A stretch of DNA of 39,953 nucleotides from Streptomyces ossamyceticus (GCF_001418475.1 NZ_LIQX01000142.1:1-39953), one strand, 5' to 3'. Shown: positions 14,405 through 22,742, counted from the stretch's first letter. The notes: generated by a model from the letters alone, not told the origin. Translations and numbers: made by a program.

Positions 14405-15652
14405 TCAACCGGCATTGTCGGTGAATTCAATCCCTTTGGCGAATTTGATTTTGATGGCGAATCGCACCCATCCAGTTGTCTGGCCTATGATGCCGTCCTG
14501 CTTGCTTTCTCCGATCAGCGCTCCTTGCTTCGTGGTGATGCCCTCTACGATCTCGCCGTCTTTCCATTTGTCGGGCATCGGCATCCCCTTGTCACCGTAC
14601 TTCTTCTCGGTGTGCTTGGTTATCAGGAAGGTCGAGCGCGGCATGTAGGTTATGGTCATCGGCCACTCTGCAACGAAGTTGCACGATGCCCACACCTTGA
14701 AAGCGTTGTCGGCCATAAACTTAGCTGTCAATCCTGCATTGTAGGCGGGCATGACCTCCGGAGCTCCAATGCGGAACCTGGCGTTTTGGAGTTTCGCGGC
14801 CAAGTTTCCTTCGTCCAAGTTCGGAGCGACAGCATTTGAGAACCAGGCATAACAGATATAGACGTGACCGTCTTCGGCTGCGATGCGCGTGCTCCAGTGG
14901 TCACTCTCGTTGTCACGGCACTGCAAGAATTGGCGTTCGTCGCCCTGGGTGTATTGATCGGTAAGCGAGTTGAACACCGCGTATGGGGCAGGGCTCTTAA
15001 CGGAGTACATCTTGCGGTCCTGCGGTCCCCATCCTGCGGTGTTATCAAGATTGGGCAGCTCGACGGTTGGTTCTGTATACGAAGAGTCCTTCTCTCGGTC
15101 ATCCGATCGGCCTTTCCATGCTGCTGGTGCTAGAAGAACACCAGCAGCAACGCAGGCGGCGGCAGACAGCACTAGGTGACGCCTTTTGAGCCACCGTTGC
15201 GGTTCCGCCGCAGACTCGAATCCATCAAGGTTTGTCGGCTGGTGGCTCGCTTCCTCCTCAAGGGGCCCAGCCTGCGCTGAGTCCTCGGCGGGATTAGCCT
15301 GGCTGGACTCCTTGAAAAGCAGCTTCACCAGGCGCTTAATGGCACGGTCTTCGGCATCGAAGCCAGCGCGCACGCTGCCGTAAAAGGTCCCGTTTTCCCT
15401 TGCGGCGGTGCGTCTGGCGGTCGCGTTCTTCAGTCTGTCCACACCGATTGCCAGTGCCGCCCGCAGCATCTTGGCGTCCTGATCGTCACCGAGCTTGTAG
15501 GCGAGCGCCTGCAAGCGCTCGAAGGCTTCGTACTCGTCGTCAGTGTCCAGGAGTGGCAAGAGGACTGACTGCTTCGCCAAAGCATCAGGGGTCAGCCCCT
15601 GCCGCTTGCGCAGATCACCCACAGCCTTCGAAACGAGCTCGTAGAAGTCCAC
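14405..15652 (-). CDS. Single-pass membrane protein with cytosolic N-terminus and extracytoplasmic domain
   Basis: The 415-residue product starts at GTG 15652, which has GGAGG eight bases upstream; longer frames would run into the palindrome at 15708-15750. The N-terminal region, about 170 residues (VDFYELVSKAVGDLRKRQGLTPDALAKQ, then alanine-rich helices), looks cytosolic and starts like a helix-turn-helix. A hydrophobic segment (HLVLSAAACVAAGVLLAP) follows near residue 185. The last 200 residues have a soluble, aromatic-rich domain with two cysteines (CRDNES, CYAWF). This resembles a transmembrane sensor or regulator. It is divergent from the small-membrane-protein operon across a striking operator-like palindrome. 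Confidence 0.65.
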   Translation of the reverse strand: MDFYELVSKAVGDLRKRQGLTPDALAKQSVLLPLLDTDDEYEAFERLQALAYKLGDDQDAKMLRAALAIGVDRLKNATARRTAARENGTFYGSVRAGFDAEDRAIKRLVKLLFKESSQANPAEDSAQAGPLEEEASHQPTNLDGFESAAEPQRWLKRRHLVLSAAACVAAGVLLAPAAWKGRSDDREKDSSYTEPTVELPNLDNTAGWGPQDRKMYSVKSPAPYAVFNSLTDQYTQGDERQFLQCRDNESDHWSTRIAAEDGHVYICYAWFSNAVAPNLDEGNLAAKLQNARFRIGAPEVMPAYNAGLTAKFMADNAFKVWASCNFVAEWPMTITYMPRSTFLITKHTEKKYGDKGMPMPDKWKDGEIVEGITTKQGALIGESKQDGIIGQTTGWVRFAIKIKFAKGIEFTDNAG

Positions 15653-15707
15653 GTTCCACCCCTCCGCGGCCTGCCACCTCTGCCTCAGAGTATGCCTGTC
15701 CGATCTA

Positions 15708-15750
15708 CTGCAACGGCACTGCAAGCTGGGTCGTTGCAGTGCCGTTGCAG
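15708..15750. promoter_or_regulatory. 17-bp perfect inverted repeat with four CTGCAA half-sites
   Basis: The arms (15708-15724 and 15734-15750) are perfect complements around a 9-base spacer. Each arm holds two CTGCAA (or TTGCAG) half-sites 5 bases apart, giving a symmetric array of four. It lies in the divergent region between the membrane-sensor gene and the transfer-linked operon starting at 15832. The spacing of half-sites at 11 bases (one helical turn) fits cooperative repressor binding better than a terminator. Confidence 0.7.
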
Positions 15751-15831
15751 TGACCAGGACCCTCCGGCCGGCCAACTGTTGATGTGTGGGATCAATGCCC
15801 CCACCCCCGACAGCTAGACGGAGGCAGCAAC

Positions 15832-16149
15832 ATGAGCGATCTCAACAGGTACGAGGGCGGCAACAGCAGGGCCGCAGCTCGTCGGTCGTCCCGTGCCATA
15901 CGTGAGATTCAGCAGCGGGGCGAACTCGATCTGGCCCAGCTCATCAACAGCGGCAGGCAGACCGAAGCGCGGGCAATGGTTCGTCGTCGTCTCACTGAGG
16001 ACGGCATGGCGGACGTTGCCGACGTCGGCAACCTCGCCCGCGTTCTGGCGAATGGCGACCAGTTCCTTGCGACCCTCCTGATCCCCATCGTTCAGGAATT
16101 CGCGCAGACCACGGCGCGGGACATTCGAGAGTTCGGCCGGGGCTTCTGA
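15832..16149 (+). CDS. Small helical protein, first gene of transfer-linked operon
   Basis: The 105-residue protein is mostly helical and charged (RAAARRSSRAIREIQQRGEL, then EARAMVRRRLTEDGM). ATG 15832 has a GGAGG 9 bases upstream. Its stop overlaps the next ATG (TGATG). It opens an operon of five small genes followed, further down, by the TraG-like ATPase. No family is recognised; a cytosolic partner of the membrane proteins that follow is likely. Confidence 0.65.
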   Translation: MSDLNRYEGGNSRAAARRSSRAIREIQQRGELDLAQLINSGRQTEARAMVRRRLTEDGMADVADVGNLARVLANGDQFLATLLIPIVQEFAQTTARDIREFGRGF

Positions 16150-16394
16150 TGGATGCCTTCCACGCTCTCGTGCTCGTCGGCATGTTCTTGACCGGCTTCG
16201 GCATCCTGGGCGGCTGCTACTTGCACGACAGGGTGGAGCAGAAGAAAGAAGCCGAGCGTCAGCGGCGGCGACAGCAACAGCGCCTTCACGACGCTGCCAA
16301 GGAACAAGAGACCGCCATGCGTGTCCGCAAGTACAACACCATGCACGCGATGCGCCGAACGGCTCGGCGGCATCGGCAGGAAGGTCGGTACTGA
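16149..16394 (+). CDS. Small single-pass membrane protein (type A, copy 1)
   Basis: The 81-residue protein has one hydrophobic segment (ALVLVGMFLTGFGILGGCYL, about residues 6-25) and then a long basic tail. The tail contains RVRKYNTMHAMRRTARRH, which matches the tail of the 16666-16881 product (RRRKHDTVRRMHEVVRNH). The two genes therefore look like copies of one ancestor. The basic tail probably faces the cytosol. Confidence 0.65.
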   Translation: MDAFHALVLVGMFLTGFGILGGCYLHDRVEQKKEAERQRRRQQQRLHDAAKEQETAMRVRKYNTMHAMRRTARRHRQEGRY

Positions 16395-16396
16395 AA

Positions 16397-16669
16397 ATGA
16401 TCCAGGCCATGACCGAAGGGCAACTGTCCGCGCTGGGCGGCTTCTACCTCCTGGTGCTGCTCGTCCTCTTCATCGGGGCTTGCGTGTTGGTCAACCGGTT
16501 CTTCGGTGACGGCATCCGCTACAACCAGCGGCGGCGTCAGGTCGAGACGACCATGCACCTCCAGGAGTTCGACCGTTGCATCGCCGAGGACGTTGCCGAC
16601 GAGTGGGACTACGACTCTCGGAACTACCGTTCCGACCTTCGTGACTTCGGAAGGCGCGGCAACCGATGA
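16397..16669 (+). CDS. Small single-pass membrane protein (type B, copy 1)
   Basis: The 90-residue protein has a hydrophobic segment (LGGFYLLVLLVLFIGACVLV, about residues 12-31) followed by RRRQVE and an acidic, tyrosine-rich tail (ADEWDYDSRNYRSDLRDF). It starts 3 bases after the previous stop and its last codons overlap the next gene by ATGA. The tail plan resembles the 16896-17120 product, where acidic EVDYDK follows a KRKREID stretch. Confidence 0.65.
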   Translation: MIQAMTEGQLSALGGFYLLVLLVLFIGACVLVNRFFGDGIRYNQRRRQVETTMHLQEFDRCIAEDVADEWDYDSRNYRSDLRDFGRRGNR

Positions 16670-16881
16670 ATCTGACCGGCTTGTGGTTGGTGCTCGGCTC
16701 GCTCATCTTCGCCGTCGCCTGGTTTCTGATCGAGAGCTACCTCGACGAGCGGAGGACCCTCCGCAGCATTCAGCGCCCCAGGCAGCGCAGCGCTGAAGAG
16801 ATAGTCATCGACATGCGGAGGCGCAAGCACGACACCGTGCGCCGGATGCATGAAGTCGTCCGCAACCACCGTCGCGACTGA
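16666..16881 (+). CDS. Small single-pass membrane protein (type A, copy 2)
   Basis: The 71-residue protein has a hydrophobic N-terminus (LTGLWLVLGSLIFAVAWFLI) followed by a basic tail with the motif shared with 16149-16394. It overlaps the previous gene by four bases, so it is translationally coupled. No function is known. Confidence 0.65.
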   Translation: MNLTGLWLVLGSLIFAVAWFLIESYLDERRTLRSIQRPRQRSAEEIVIDMRRRKHDTVRRMHEVVRNHRRD

Positions 16882-16895
16882 AAGGGGTGACCCCC

Positions 16896-17120
16896 ATGTT
16901 CCAAGCAGCCAGCGAGGGCGGACAAGCGAGCGGTGCGACCGCCTTCGTCCTGATCGTGCTCGCCATCTGGGCACTGTCCCGGCTCAGTGGTCCGTCAGCA
17001 CATCGAGCCAAGCGGGCGAAGCGTAAGCGCGAGATCGACGCCATCGTGCGCAGTCGTCCCGAAGACACCGACATCTTCCGCGAAGTGCTGGACGAGGTCG
17101 ACTACGACAAGCGCCACTGA
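16896..17120 (+). CDS. Small single-pass membrane protein (type B, copy 2)
   Basis: ATG 16896 is chosen over GTG 16887 because GAAAGGGG lies eight bases before it. The 74-residue product has a membrane segment (ATAFVLIVLAIWALSRL), a basic AKRAKRKREID stretch and an acidic end (EVLDEVDYDKRH). It ends the small-protein operon, which is followed by a terminator. Confidence 0.65.
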   Translation: MFQAASEGGQASGATAFVLIVLAIWALSRLSGPSAHRAKRAKRKREIDAIVRSRPEDTDIFREVLDEVDYDKRH

Positions 17121-17162
17121 TCCACCCACCGCCCCCTTCCGACAGATGGCCGGGGGTTCACC

Positions 17163-17210
17163 ACCCAGGGGAAGACAGCCGAGTTCGCTCGGCCAGCGTC
17201 ACCCCTGGGT
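17163..17210 (+). terminator. Hairpin terminator after the small-membrane-protein operon
   Basis: ACCCAGGGG (17163-17171) pairs perfectly with CCCCTGGGT (17202-17210), with a second inner hairpin (GCCGA/TCGGC). It is 42 bases after the stop of the last small gene. Confidence 0.65.
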
Positions 17211-17247
17211 CGCTGAGGCGGCTGTTGATCCGCCCCTTCTACCCGCA

Positions 17248-17269
17248 GCCGGCCGCGCTCGGTAGGTCG
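17248..17269 (+). repeat. Recurrent intergenic motif, copy 3
   Basis: GCCGGC (17248-17253), spacer CGCGCTC, GGTAGGTCG (17261-17269). It follows the terminator of the small-membrane-protein operon and precedes the mini zinc-finger gene. Confidence 0.6.
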
Positions 17270-17309
17270 GCTGCTCCACCCCAATCAAGACTGAGAGGAG
17301 GTGATGAAC

Positions 17310-17438
17310 ATGGGAAACAAGCTCTGCCCGGACTGCGGGGGCTCTGGCCTCGTTGCCCCGCCCGGTGTCGAGGAGCCGATCGACTGCGACACGTGCGGTA
17401 GTGACGGCTGGATCGTCACTGACGACGAAGACGAGTAG
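17310..17438 (+). CDS. 42-aa double CxxC mini zinc-finger protein (DnaJ-finger-like)
   Basis: This short gene encodes CPDCGGSG and CDTCGSDG, two CxxC knuckles of the DnaJ zinc-finger type, and ends in an acidic TDDEDE tail. ATG 17310 has a perfect extended Shine-Dalgarno (AGGAGGTGA) at optimal spacing; the in-frame ATG at 17304 would be too close. It probably binds one zinc. Similar tiny proteins are common in Streptomyces elements, without known function. Confidence 0.7.
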   Translation: MGNKLCPDCGGSGLVAPPGVEEPIDCDTCGSDGWIVTDDEDE

Positions 17439-17467
17439 TTGTTCGCCAAGCCATCCCGAGCGGCGGC

Positions 17468-18004
17468 TCAGGCCGCTCGGGATGGCGCGTCGTCCTTCGT
17501 GCCGAAGAACTCGGCCTTCAGGAACGCCGTGAAGGCGTCGAACTCGTGGCGCTGGCGCTTTACCAGCTCGCGACGCTCGTCCTTGGAGGCCACCGTCACT
17601 AGGTCGGCGTCCTGCGTGGTGAGTCGGTATCCGATCAGCCCGAAGCCTTGGCAGATGAGTCGTTGCCGGTAAGGAACGGCGCCGTCGTCGTAGAAGCGCT
17701 CTAACAAGGACACGAGCCGACCGAGCTCCGCGGCGTTGCGCTGGATCGTCTGGTTCTTCCGACGTCGACGAGTGGCTGGGTCGGGTGCCTCCTCGATGTG
17801 CTGCCGGTCGTCGGCGTTGGTGGCAGAGCGGAAGTCGACGTACGGAGCGAGCAAGCGGTCAGCGTGTCCGCTGCATGAACCTGTGGTCGTAAAGCCCAGC
17901 AGGCGCAGGATCGCCACCGTCGCAACGACCGCCGGATCGACCGGCTTACCGAGGCCGTCCCGAAGGCGACGGACAGCCCGCTTCTCTAGGTCCCAGATGT
18001 TCAT
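17468..18004 (-). CDS. Hypothetical protein with GSCSGH...APYVDF motif
   Basis: The 178-residue product starts MNIWDLEKRAVRRL; ATG 18004 has GAGGG about six bases upstream. An N-terminal helical part precedes LLGFTTTGSCSGHADRLLAP, a Cys/His motif followed by YVDF that I associate with small proteins of phages and actinobacterial elements, then a charged helical region. No membrane segment is present. It is convergent with the zinc-finger gene and divergent from the tra genes. Confidence 0.6.
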   Translation of the reverse strand: MNIWDLEKRAVRRLRDGLGKPVDPAVVATVAILRLLGFTTTGSCSGHADRLLAPYVDFRSATNADDRQHIEEAPDPATRRRRKNQTIQRNAAELGRLVSLLERFYDDGAVPYRQRLICQGFGLIGYRLTTQDADLVTVASKDERRELVKRQRHEFDAFTAFLKAEFFGTKDDAPSRAA

Positions 18005-18064
18005 TTGATCCCTCGTCATTTCTACGTTCCATTTTACGACGAGATGCCCGTCTTTTCGATCCCC

Positions 18065-18085
18065 GCCGGCCGCGACGGTTAGTCG
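18065..18085 (+). repeat. Recurrent intergenic motif, copy 4
   Basis: GCCGGC (18065-18070), spacer CGCGAC, GGTTAGTCG (18077-18085). It sits 26 bases before the small membrane gene that leads the TraG-like gene. Confidence 0.55.
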
Positions 18086-18110
18086 GCGGGTTCTCCACGA
18101 GAGGTCACCC

Positions 18111-18269
18111 ATGGCAAAGGCTCGGAATTTCCTGCTGCTCCTGCTGCTGGCTGCGTTCACGATTCGCGTGCTGTGGCTCGCCGTTGAACCGCTGCTGCCG
18201 TTCGTCGTCAGCGGCCTGGCCGTGCTCCTCGTGCTGGGATTTATCTACCACCGGATCACGAGGTGGTGA
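18111..18269 (+). CDS. 52-aa two-helix membrane protein preceding traG-like gene
   Basis: ATG 18111 is preceded by GAGAGG. The product is almost entirely hydrophobic: RNFLLLLLLAAFTIRVLWLA, a short turn with a proline pair, then FVVSGLAVLLVLGFIYHRI. It therefore probably forms a membrane hairpin. The stop is 2 bases before the ATG of the TraG-like ATPase, so the two are co-expressed. A membrane anchor or partner of the ATPase is the natural guess. Confidence 0.65.
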   Translation: MAKARNFLLLLLLAAFTIRVLWLAVEPLLPFVVSGLAVLLVLGFIYHRITRW

Positions 18270-18271
18270 GC

Positions 18272-20443
18272 ATGGACGCCCGCATCTACCAGCTGAACTT
18301 CCCGTCGGACCTCGACGCCGACCAAGTGGCTACGTGGCTGACGGCAGTATCCGGGACGCTCACCACTGGTACCCGTCGCCTGTTGGGGGTGTCGTCCCTC
18401 GTGTTTGAGGTGGAGGCAGAAGAGCGCGGTATCTCGTACCGCCTGGTGATGCCGGAAGAAACGGCCGAATTCCTGACGGGGCAGCTGCGGGCGTTGGTAC
18501 CCGGTTCTACCGCCACGCCGGCGGGCGCGGATGATGCCGCCCACCAATGGACGGCCGCGGTAGAGCTAGGACAGACGAACCCACGACGCAGCCTCGGCAC
18601 CGTGAATCCCGCGGCTATGTCGGCAAGCCTGCTGGCGTCCTTCCAGGGCCTCGGCCCGGGTGAAGCGGTACTGCTTCAGTGGGTGGTGTCACCGGCACTT
18701 CGACAGCGTCCACCACAGGCAGCCGGCGAGTTGGTAGTGCCGGGTCGACGCTTCGCTTCCGCCCCCGACCGTGACCACATCAACGATGTGAGGGCGAAGC
18801 TCAGTGAACCGAACTTCCTCGGGGTGCTGCGTGTAGCCATGAAGGCTCCGACCAAGGAACGCGGCGACCAGCTCGTGTCGCGAGTACGAGCCAGCCTCGC
18901 CAGTGCGGGAAGTAGCAGTAACCGACTCAAGCAGCGGTTGACGACGAGTGGTCGCGTCGTTTCACGGGTTGAGCAGCGGACGGTGCCGACACTCTTTCCT
19001 ATGCAGCTGGCCGGCTCCGAGTTGGTTGGGCTGCTCGCATGGCCGATCGGCTCACCGCATGTTGCTGGACTTCCTCGCTCCCGGACACGGCAGCTTGCGG
19101 CGACCGGCGTGGTTCCTCGAACGGGGCGGGTGCTCGCACGGAGCAATTTCCCCGGAGACGAACGCCCGCTCGCCCTCGGGGTGGTCGAGTCAGCTCAACA
19201 CCTCCAGGTCGTGGGGCCGACCGGCAGCGGAAAAACGGCGCTGCTTACGAACCTCATCGCTCAGGACATGAACGCCGGTCGCGGCGTGGTCCTCATCGAG
19301 AGCAAGGGCGATCTGTTCAAGGAAGTGCTGGACCGTGTACCGGAGCGACGGCTATCTGACGTCGTCCTCCTGGACGTGAGCGACACTGACTATCCGGTGG
19401 GCTTCAACATCTTGCAGGGGTCGGCGTTCGTAGTGGCGGCCGACATCCAAAGACTCTTCGACCACCTGTATCCGCAGGATGCCCGAGGCGTACGTGTGCG
19501 ACAGGGTTTCTACCACTTGATCCTCACCCTGATGCTGAGCACGGGTACCGACGCTCCTATGACGTTCGCGGATATCCAGCCCTTGGCTGCGCCAAGGCCG
19601 AATCAAGAAGAGCTCTCGCGGCGCTTGATCCACGGCGTCTCCCACATCGAGGAACTGGCCGGGTGGTGGGCGGAGATAACGAGCCTCGGTCGGCCGCAGC
19701 GGAACGCCTACTTCAAGCCGCTGCTCGACCGCATCTGGCAGCTCACTTCCAGGCCGTCCTTGCGGAACATCATCGGGCAGAGCGTGAGCACCGTGGACCT
19801 GGGCGAGGTCATCCGAGGCGGGAAGATCCTGCTCGTCAACCTTGGCCGGGCGACGGAAGGGGCGGACACGGCCGGGCTGCTTGGCAGTCTGCTGCTGAAC
19901 TCCGTCTGGAGCGCGGTACAGGCAGGAGCGGCGAATCCTTCCCGACCCACCATGCTGTACCTCGATGAGTTCCAGGACTTCATCAATCTGCCGATCGGCG
20001 CCGCTGACTGGTTCGCTCAAGCGCGGTCGCTCGGCTTGGCGGTGACGGTGGCGCACCAGTTCCTCGGGCAGCTCACCCGCGAACTCCAGGACGCCACCCG
20101 CAGCAACGCCAGATCTACGGTCGTGTTCCAGCCGTCGTCAGATGAAGCACGAGACTTTGCCCGTCAGTTCGGCCGGAGCGTGACGGACGACGACTTCGTG
20201 AACCTGCGGCGCTTTGAGGTCATTATGCGCCTGGCCACAGGCGATGGGGTTGGCCCGCCAGTCACTGGGGTCACGCTGCCGCCCGTAGAGCCAACCGGTC
20301 TTGCCGACCAGGTACGGCGGTTGTCGCGTCAGAACTACGGGCGACCCGTCGCCGAGGTGGAGGCGGAGATCAAGCAGCGCCGCGGCATGCCGCCAGCACC
20401 GTCGCCTTCTACCCAGCGACGACGCTTCGGTGGACCTCGGTAA
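18272..20443 (+). CDS. TraG/VirD4-like conjugative DNA-transfer ATPase (copy 1)
   Basis: The 723-residue protein has an N-terminal region of about 290 residues that is similar to the second copy at 31772-33991. The motor domain follows: Walker A GPTGSGKT (315-322), VVLIESKGDLF, and Walker B LYLDEFQDF (about 562-570), then VAHQFLGQL and a C-terminal RQFGRSV region as in TraM-recognition domains. Such ATPases couple DNA substrates to a secretion channel or pump DNA. There is no membrane helix in the protein itself; the adjacent 52-aa membrane protein may supply it. ATG 18272 has GAGG at ideal spacing. Confidence 0.8.
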   Translation: MDARIYQLNFPSDLDADQVATWLTAVSGTLTTGTRRLLGVSSLVFEVEAEERGISYRLVMPEETAEFLTGQLRALVPGSTATPAGADDAAHQWTAAVELGQTNPRRSLGTVNPAAMSASLLASFQGLGPGEAVLLQWVVSPALRQRPPQAAGELVVPGRRFASAPDRDHINDVRAKLSEPNFLGVLRVAMKAPTKERGDQLVSRVRASLASAGSSSNRLKQRLTTSGRVVSRVEQRTVPTLFPMQLAGSELVGLLAWPIGSPHVAGLPRSRTRQLAATGVVPRTGRVLARSNFPGDERPLALGVVESAQHLQVVGPTGSGKTALLTNLIAQDMNAGRGVVLIESKGDLFKEVLDRVPERRLSDVVLLDVSDTDYPVGFNILQGSAFVVAADIQRLFDHLYPQDARGVRVRQGFYHLILTLMLSTGTDAPMTFADIQPLAAPRPNQEELSRRLIHGVSHIEELAGWWAEITSLGRPQRNAYFKPLLDRIWQLTSRPSLRNIIGQSVSTVDLGEVIRGGKILLVNLGRATEGADTAGLLGSLLLNSVWSAVQAGAANPSRPTMLYLDEFQDFINLPIGAADWFAQARSLGLAVTVAHQFLGQLTRELQDATRSNARSTVVFQPSSDEARDFARQFGRSVTDDDFVNLRRFEVIMRLATGDGVGPPVTGVTLPPVEPTGLADQVRRLSRQNYGRPVAEVEAEIKQRRGMPPAPSPSTQRRRFGGPR

Positions 20444-20519
20444 TCCACTGGCTCGTGCTGCCACCGGGTCGTATCCTGACCTGTTCTCTTGTGATCAACT
20501 CGTAGACGGAGGAACGGCC

Positions 20520-21185
20520 TTGGTAGACATCGAGAAGATGGCAGCCCAACTTGATGAGCTGATTCATCAGGCCAACGAGCTGTCCCGGCAGCGGGACTGG
20601 GATGAAGTGAGCGCGAAAATCCTGGAAGGAGACGCTCTCTCTAACCGTCTGGAGTCGGCTATTGAGAGAATCGCTCCTCCAGGGTCCTCGTATCTGAAGC
20701 AGCTCGCTGCGGTGCGTGGCGACAGAGCAGCGAAGGTCTATCCGTCCACCAGACTTCGGTCGTTGTGTGCAGTTGCGGTAGGGCTGCGTGAAGACATCCG
20801 GGATGGATGGGCTAAGTCCGTTGTCGAGCTGGTTCATGCAGAGATGTACAGCAGCTATCTAGAGATGTCGGTTGCGTTGCTCGAAAACGGCTTCAAGGAC
20901 GCCGCAGCAGTCATCACGGGTACGTCCCTAGAAGTCCACGTGCGAGAACTGTGTGCGAAGAACGGCGTGGATGTTGAAGTAGACAGCAAGCCGAAGAAGG
21001 CCGACACCATGAATGCCGACCTTAAGAAGGCTGGGGTTTACGGGACGTTGCAGCAGAAGCAAGTGACGGCCTGGATGGACCTCCGAAACAAGGCGGCGCA
21101 CGGCCACTACGGCGACTACGACTATGCCGAAGTGCGAGCATTCATTCGGGGAGTGCGAGAATTCATGCTCAAGTACCCCGCGTAG
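20520..21185 (+). CDS. HEPN-like protein, tandem copy 1
   Basis: TTG 20520 has GGAGGA upstream. The 221-residue helical protein has an N-terminal coiled part and a C-terminal domain containing LRNKAAHGH: Arg189-x4-His194 fits the Rx4-6H catalytic motif of HEPN ribonucleases. The wording DLRNKAAHG also recalls DUF4145-type HEPN proteins. HEPN proteins often act as RNases in toxin or abortive-infection systems. The next gene is a clear paralog with a 51-base identical segment (21072-21122 and 21745-21795). It lies between the TraG-like and replication-relaxation genes. Confidence 0.6.
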   Translation: MVDIEKMAAQLDELIHQANELSRQRDWDEVSAKILEGDALSNRLESAIERIAPPGSSYLKQLAAVRGDRAAKVYPSTRLRSLCAVAVGLREDIRDGWAKSVVELVHAEMYSSYLEMSVALLENGFKDAAAVITGTSLEVHVRELCAKNGVDVEVDSKPKKADTMNADLKKAGVYGTLQQKQVTAWMDLRNKAAHGHYGDYDYAEVRAFIRGVREFMLKYPA

Positions 21186-21207
21186 TGCAAGAACGAAAGG
21201 GACCGTA

Positions 21208-21858
21208 ATGACCAACATCGACAAGGTAGTCGAGCAGCTCAACTTCCTGATCAAAGCGTCGGAAAACTACACACGGAACGATGACTGGTCTCTCCTGCAT
21301 GACGGGGCAGACGACCCCGTCGTTCTCAGTAACCGGCTTGAAGCCGCAATTGAGCGAGCTACACGCCCGAGTTCTATGTATATGAAGCAGCTTGACTCGG
21401 CTCGCCGGAAAAGACAGCCTTATCGGCTCAGGGAAGTGCGTATCGTCGCACTGGGGCTGCGCGACGATCTGGTTGCCGGATGGGTTGAATCGGTTGTTGA
21501 GCTGGTGCACGCCGATACCTATCGGGACTACCTGGAGATGGCCGAAGGGCTGCTGGCCAAGGGCTACAAGGATGCGGCGGCGGTTATCACGGGGACGTCC
21601 CTCGAAGTCCACGTGCGGGCCCTCTGCGTGAAGAACAACGTAACCACCGCGGTGGCAGGTAGGCCGAAGAAGGCCGACACCATGAACGCCGACCTCAAGA
21701 AGGCCGGCGTCTACGACGGGTTGCAGCAAAAGGAGGTCACCGCATGGATGGACCTCCGAAACAAGGCGGCGCACGGCCACTACGGCGACTACGACCGGGA
21801 CCAGGTGCGGCGACTCATGGATGGAGTGGAAGCCTTCATGAGGAAGTACCCGGCGTAG
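21208..21858 (+). CDS. HEPN-like protein, tandem copy 2
   Basis: The 216-residue product is a paralog of the preceding gene throughout, with the same SNRLEAAIER, AAAVITGTSLEVHVR and DLRNKAAHGHYGDY segments; the putative catalytic pair is Arg184/His189. ATG 21208 has GAAAGGG upstream. The N-terminal halves differ more than the C-terminal halves, so the two may have different partners or specificities while keeping the same active site. Confidence 0.6.
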   Translation: MTNIDKVVEQLNFLIKASENYTRNDDWSLLHDGADDPVVLSNRLEAAIERATRPSSMYMKQLDSARRKRQPYRLREVRIVALGLRDDLVAGWVESVVELVHADTYRDYLEMAEGLLAKGYKDAAAVITGTSLEVHVRALCVKNNVTTAVAGRPKKADTMNADLKKAGVYDGLQQKEVTAWMDLRNKAAHGHYGDYDRDQVRRLMDGVEAFMRKYPA

Positions 21859-21962
21859 GCGAACACTGTAGGCCAGGGGTAGGTCAACCATAGGTCTACC
21901 CCTCTACCAAAACTTGATCTGACCAGCGAGAACACCAGGGTCTATCCGGACGGGGGACGGAT

Positions 21963-22643
21963 GTGGAGCTCACCCACCGCGACTACGACGTACTCAAGCT
22001 CACCCACACCTTCTCCCAGCTCGCCTCAACCCATCTAACGGAGCTGCTGTTCGCGGATCGGTCGCACTCAGTGCCGGACAAGGTGCTCGGGCGGTTGGTG
22101 CGGCTCGGGTACCTGTCACGAGTAGGGCGTCGAGCCACTGGAGACAAGGGCGGGGCCGGGGCGTTCGTGTACCAGCTCGGCCGTGCCGGGCGGCTCCTCC
22201 TGGACGTCGACGGCCGCCTGATGCCGAATGTCAACAACCACGCCCTCATGATTGCCGATACCTACTTGGAACTGCGGCGGGCCGAAAGAGCGGGCGTCCT
22301 TGCGGTCAAGGAATGGGACATTGAACTCCCCGTTCCTCCGGCTGTACGGGCGGACTTGTTCGTAGCGGTCGACTTTCCGCAGCAGTCGCGGAGCAGTAGT
22401 TTCTACCTCGAAATCGACCTGGGAACGGAGCAGCCCGCCCGTATCCGAGAAAAGATTTATGGGTATTGGCGAGCGGTCGAAGCCAGTACTGCCGACTACT
22501 TCCCGTACGTGGTGTTCGTGGTGCGTCAGCAGGTACGGAAGAACGAGCTTGCTCGCATCTTCCGACGGTTGCCCGAGGAACAACAGGAAATGATGCGGGT
22601 GCTTATTTTCCCTGAGCTGATCCCCGAACTTGTGCGGTTGTAG
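21963..22643 (+). CDS. Replication-relaxation family protein (copy 1)
   Basis: The 226-residue protein starts with a winged-helix pattern (DYDVLKLTHTFSQLASTHLTELLF), then LGRLVRLGYLSRVGRR and a domain with ADLFVAVDF and FYLEIDLGTEQPARIREKI. That order is characteristic of the replication-relaxation (PF13814) family found on actinobacterial plasmids and conjugative elements, near TraG-like ATPases. Its biochemical role is not firmly known; a nuclease-like fold is suggested by the ExD acidic pattern. GTG 21963 follows a GGGGGA sequence. Confidence 0.75.
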   Translation: MELTHRDYDVLKLTHTFSQLASTHLTELLFADRSHSVPDKVLGRLVRLGYLSRVGRRATGDKGGAGAFVYQLGRAGRLLLDVDGRLMPNVNNHALMIADTYLELRRAERAGVLAVKEWDIELPVPPAVRADLFVAVDFPQQSRSSSFYLEIDLGTEQPARIREKIYGYWRAVEASTADYFPYVVFVVRQQVRKNELARIFRRLPEEQQEMMRVLIFPELIPELVRL

Positions 22644-22742
22644 GGGTGTTGTCGATAGTACGGCGCTAACAGGGGTGACAAGTATTGATCAACAGAGGTG
22701 GAAGGAGGATAATAGAAACAGAGATAAACGAGGATTCAAACT

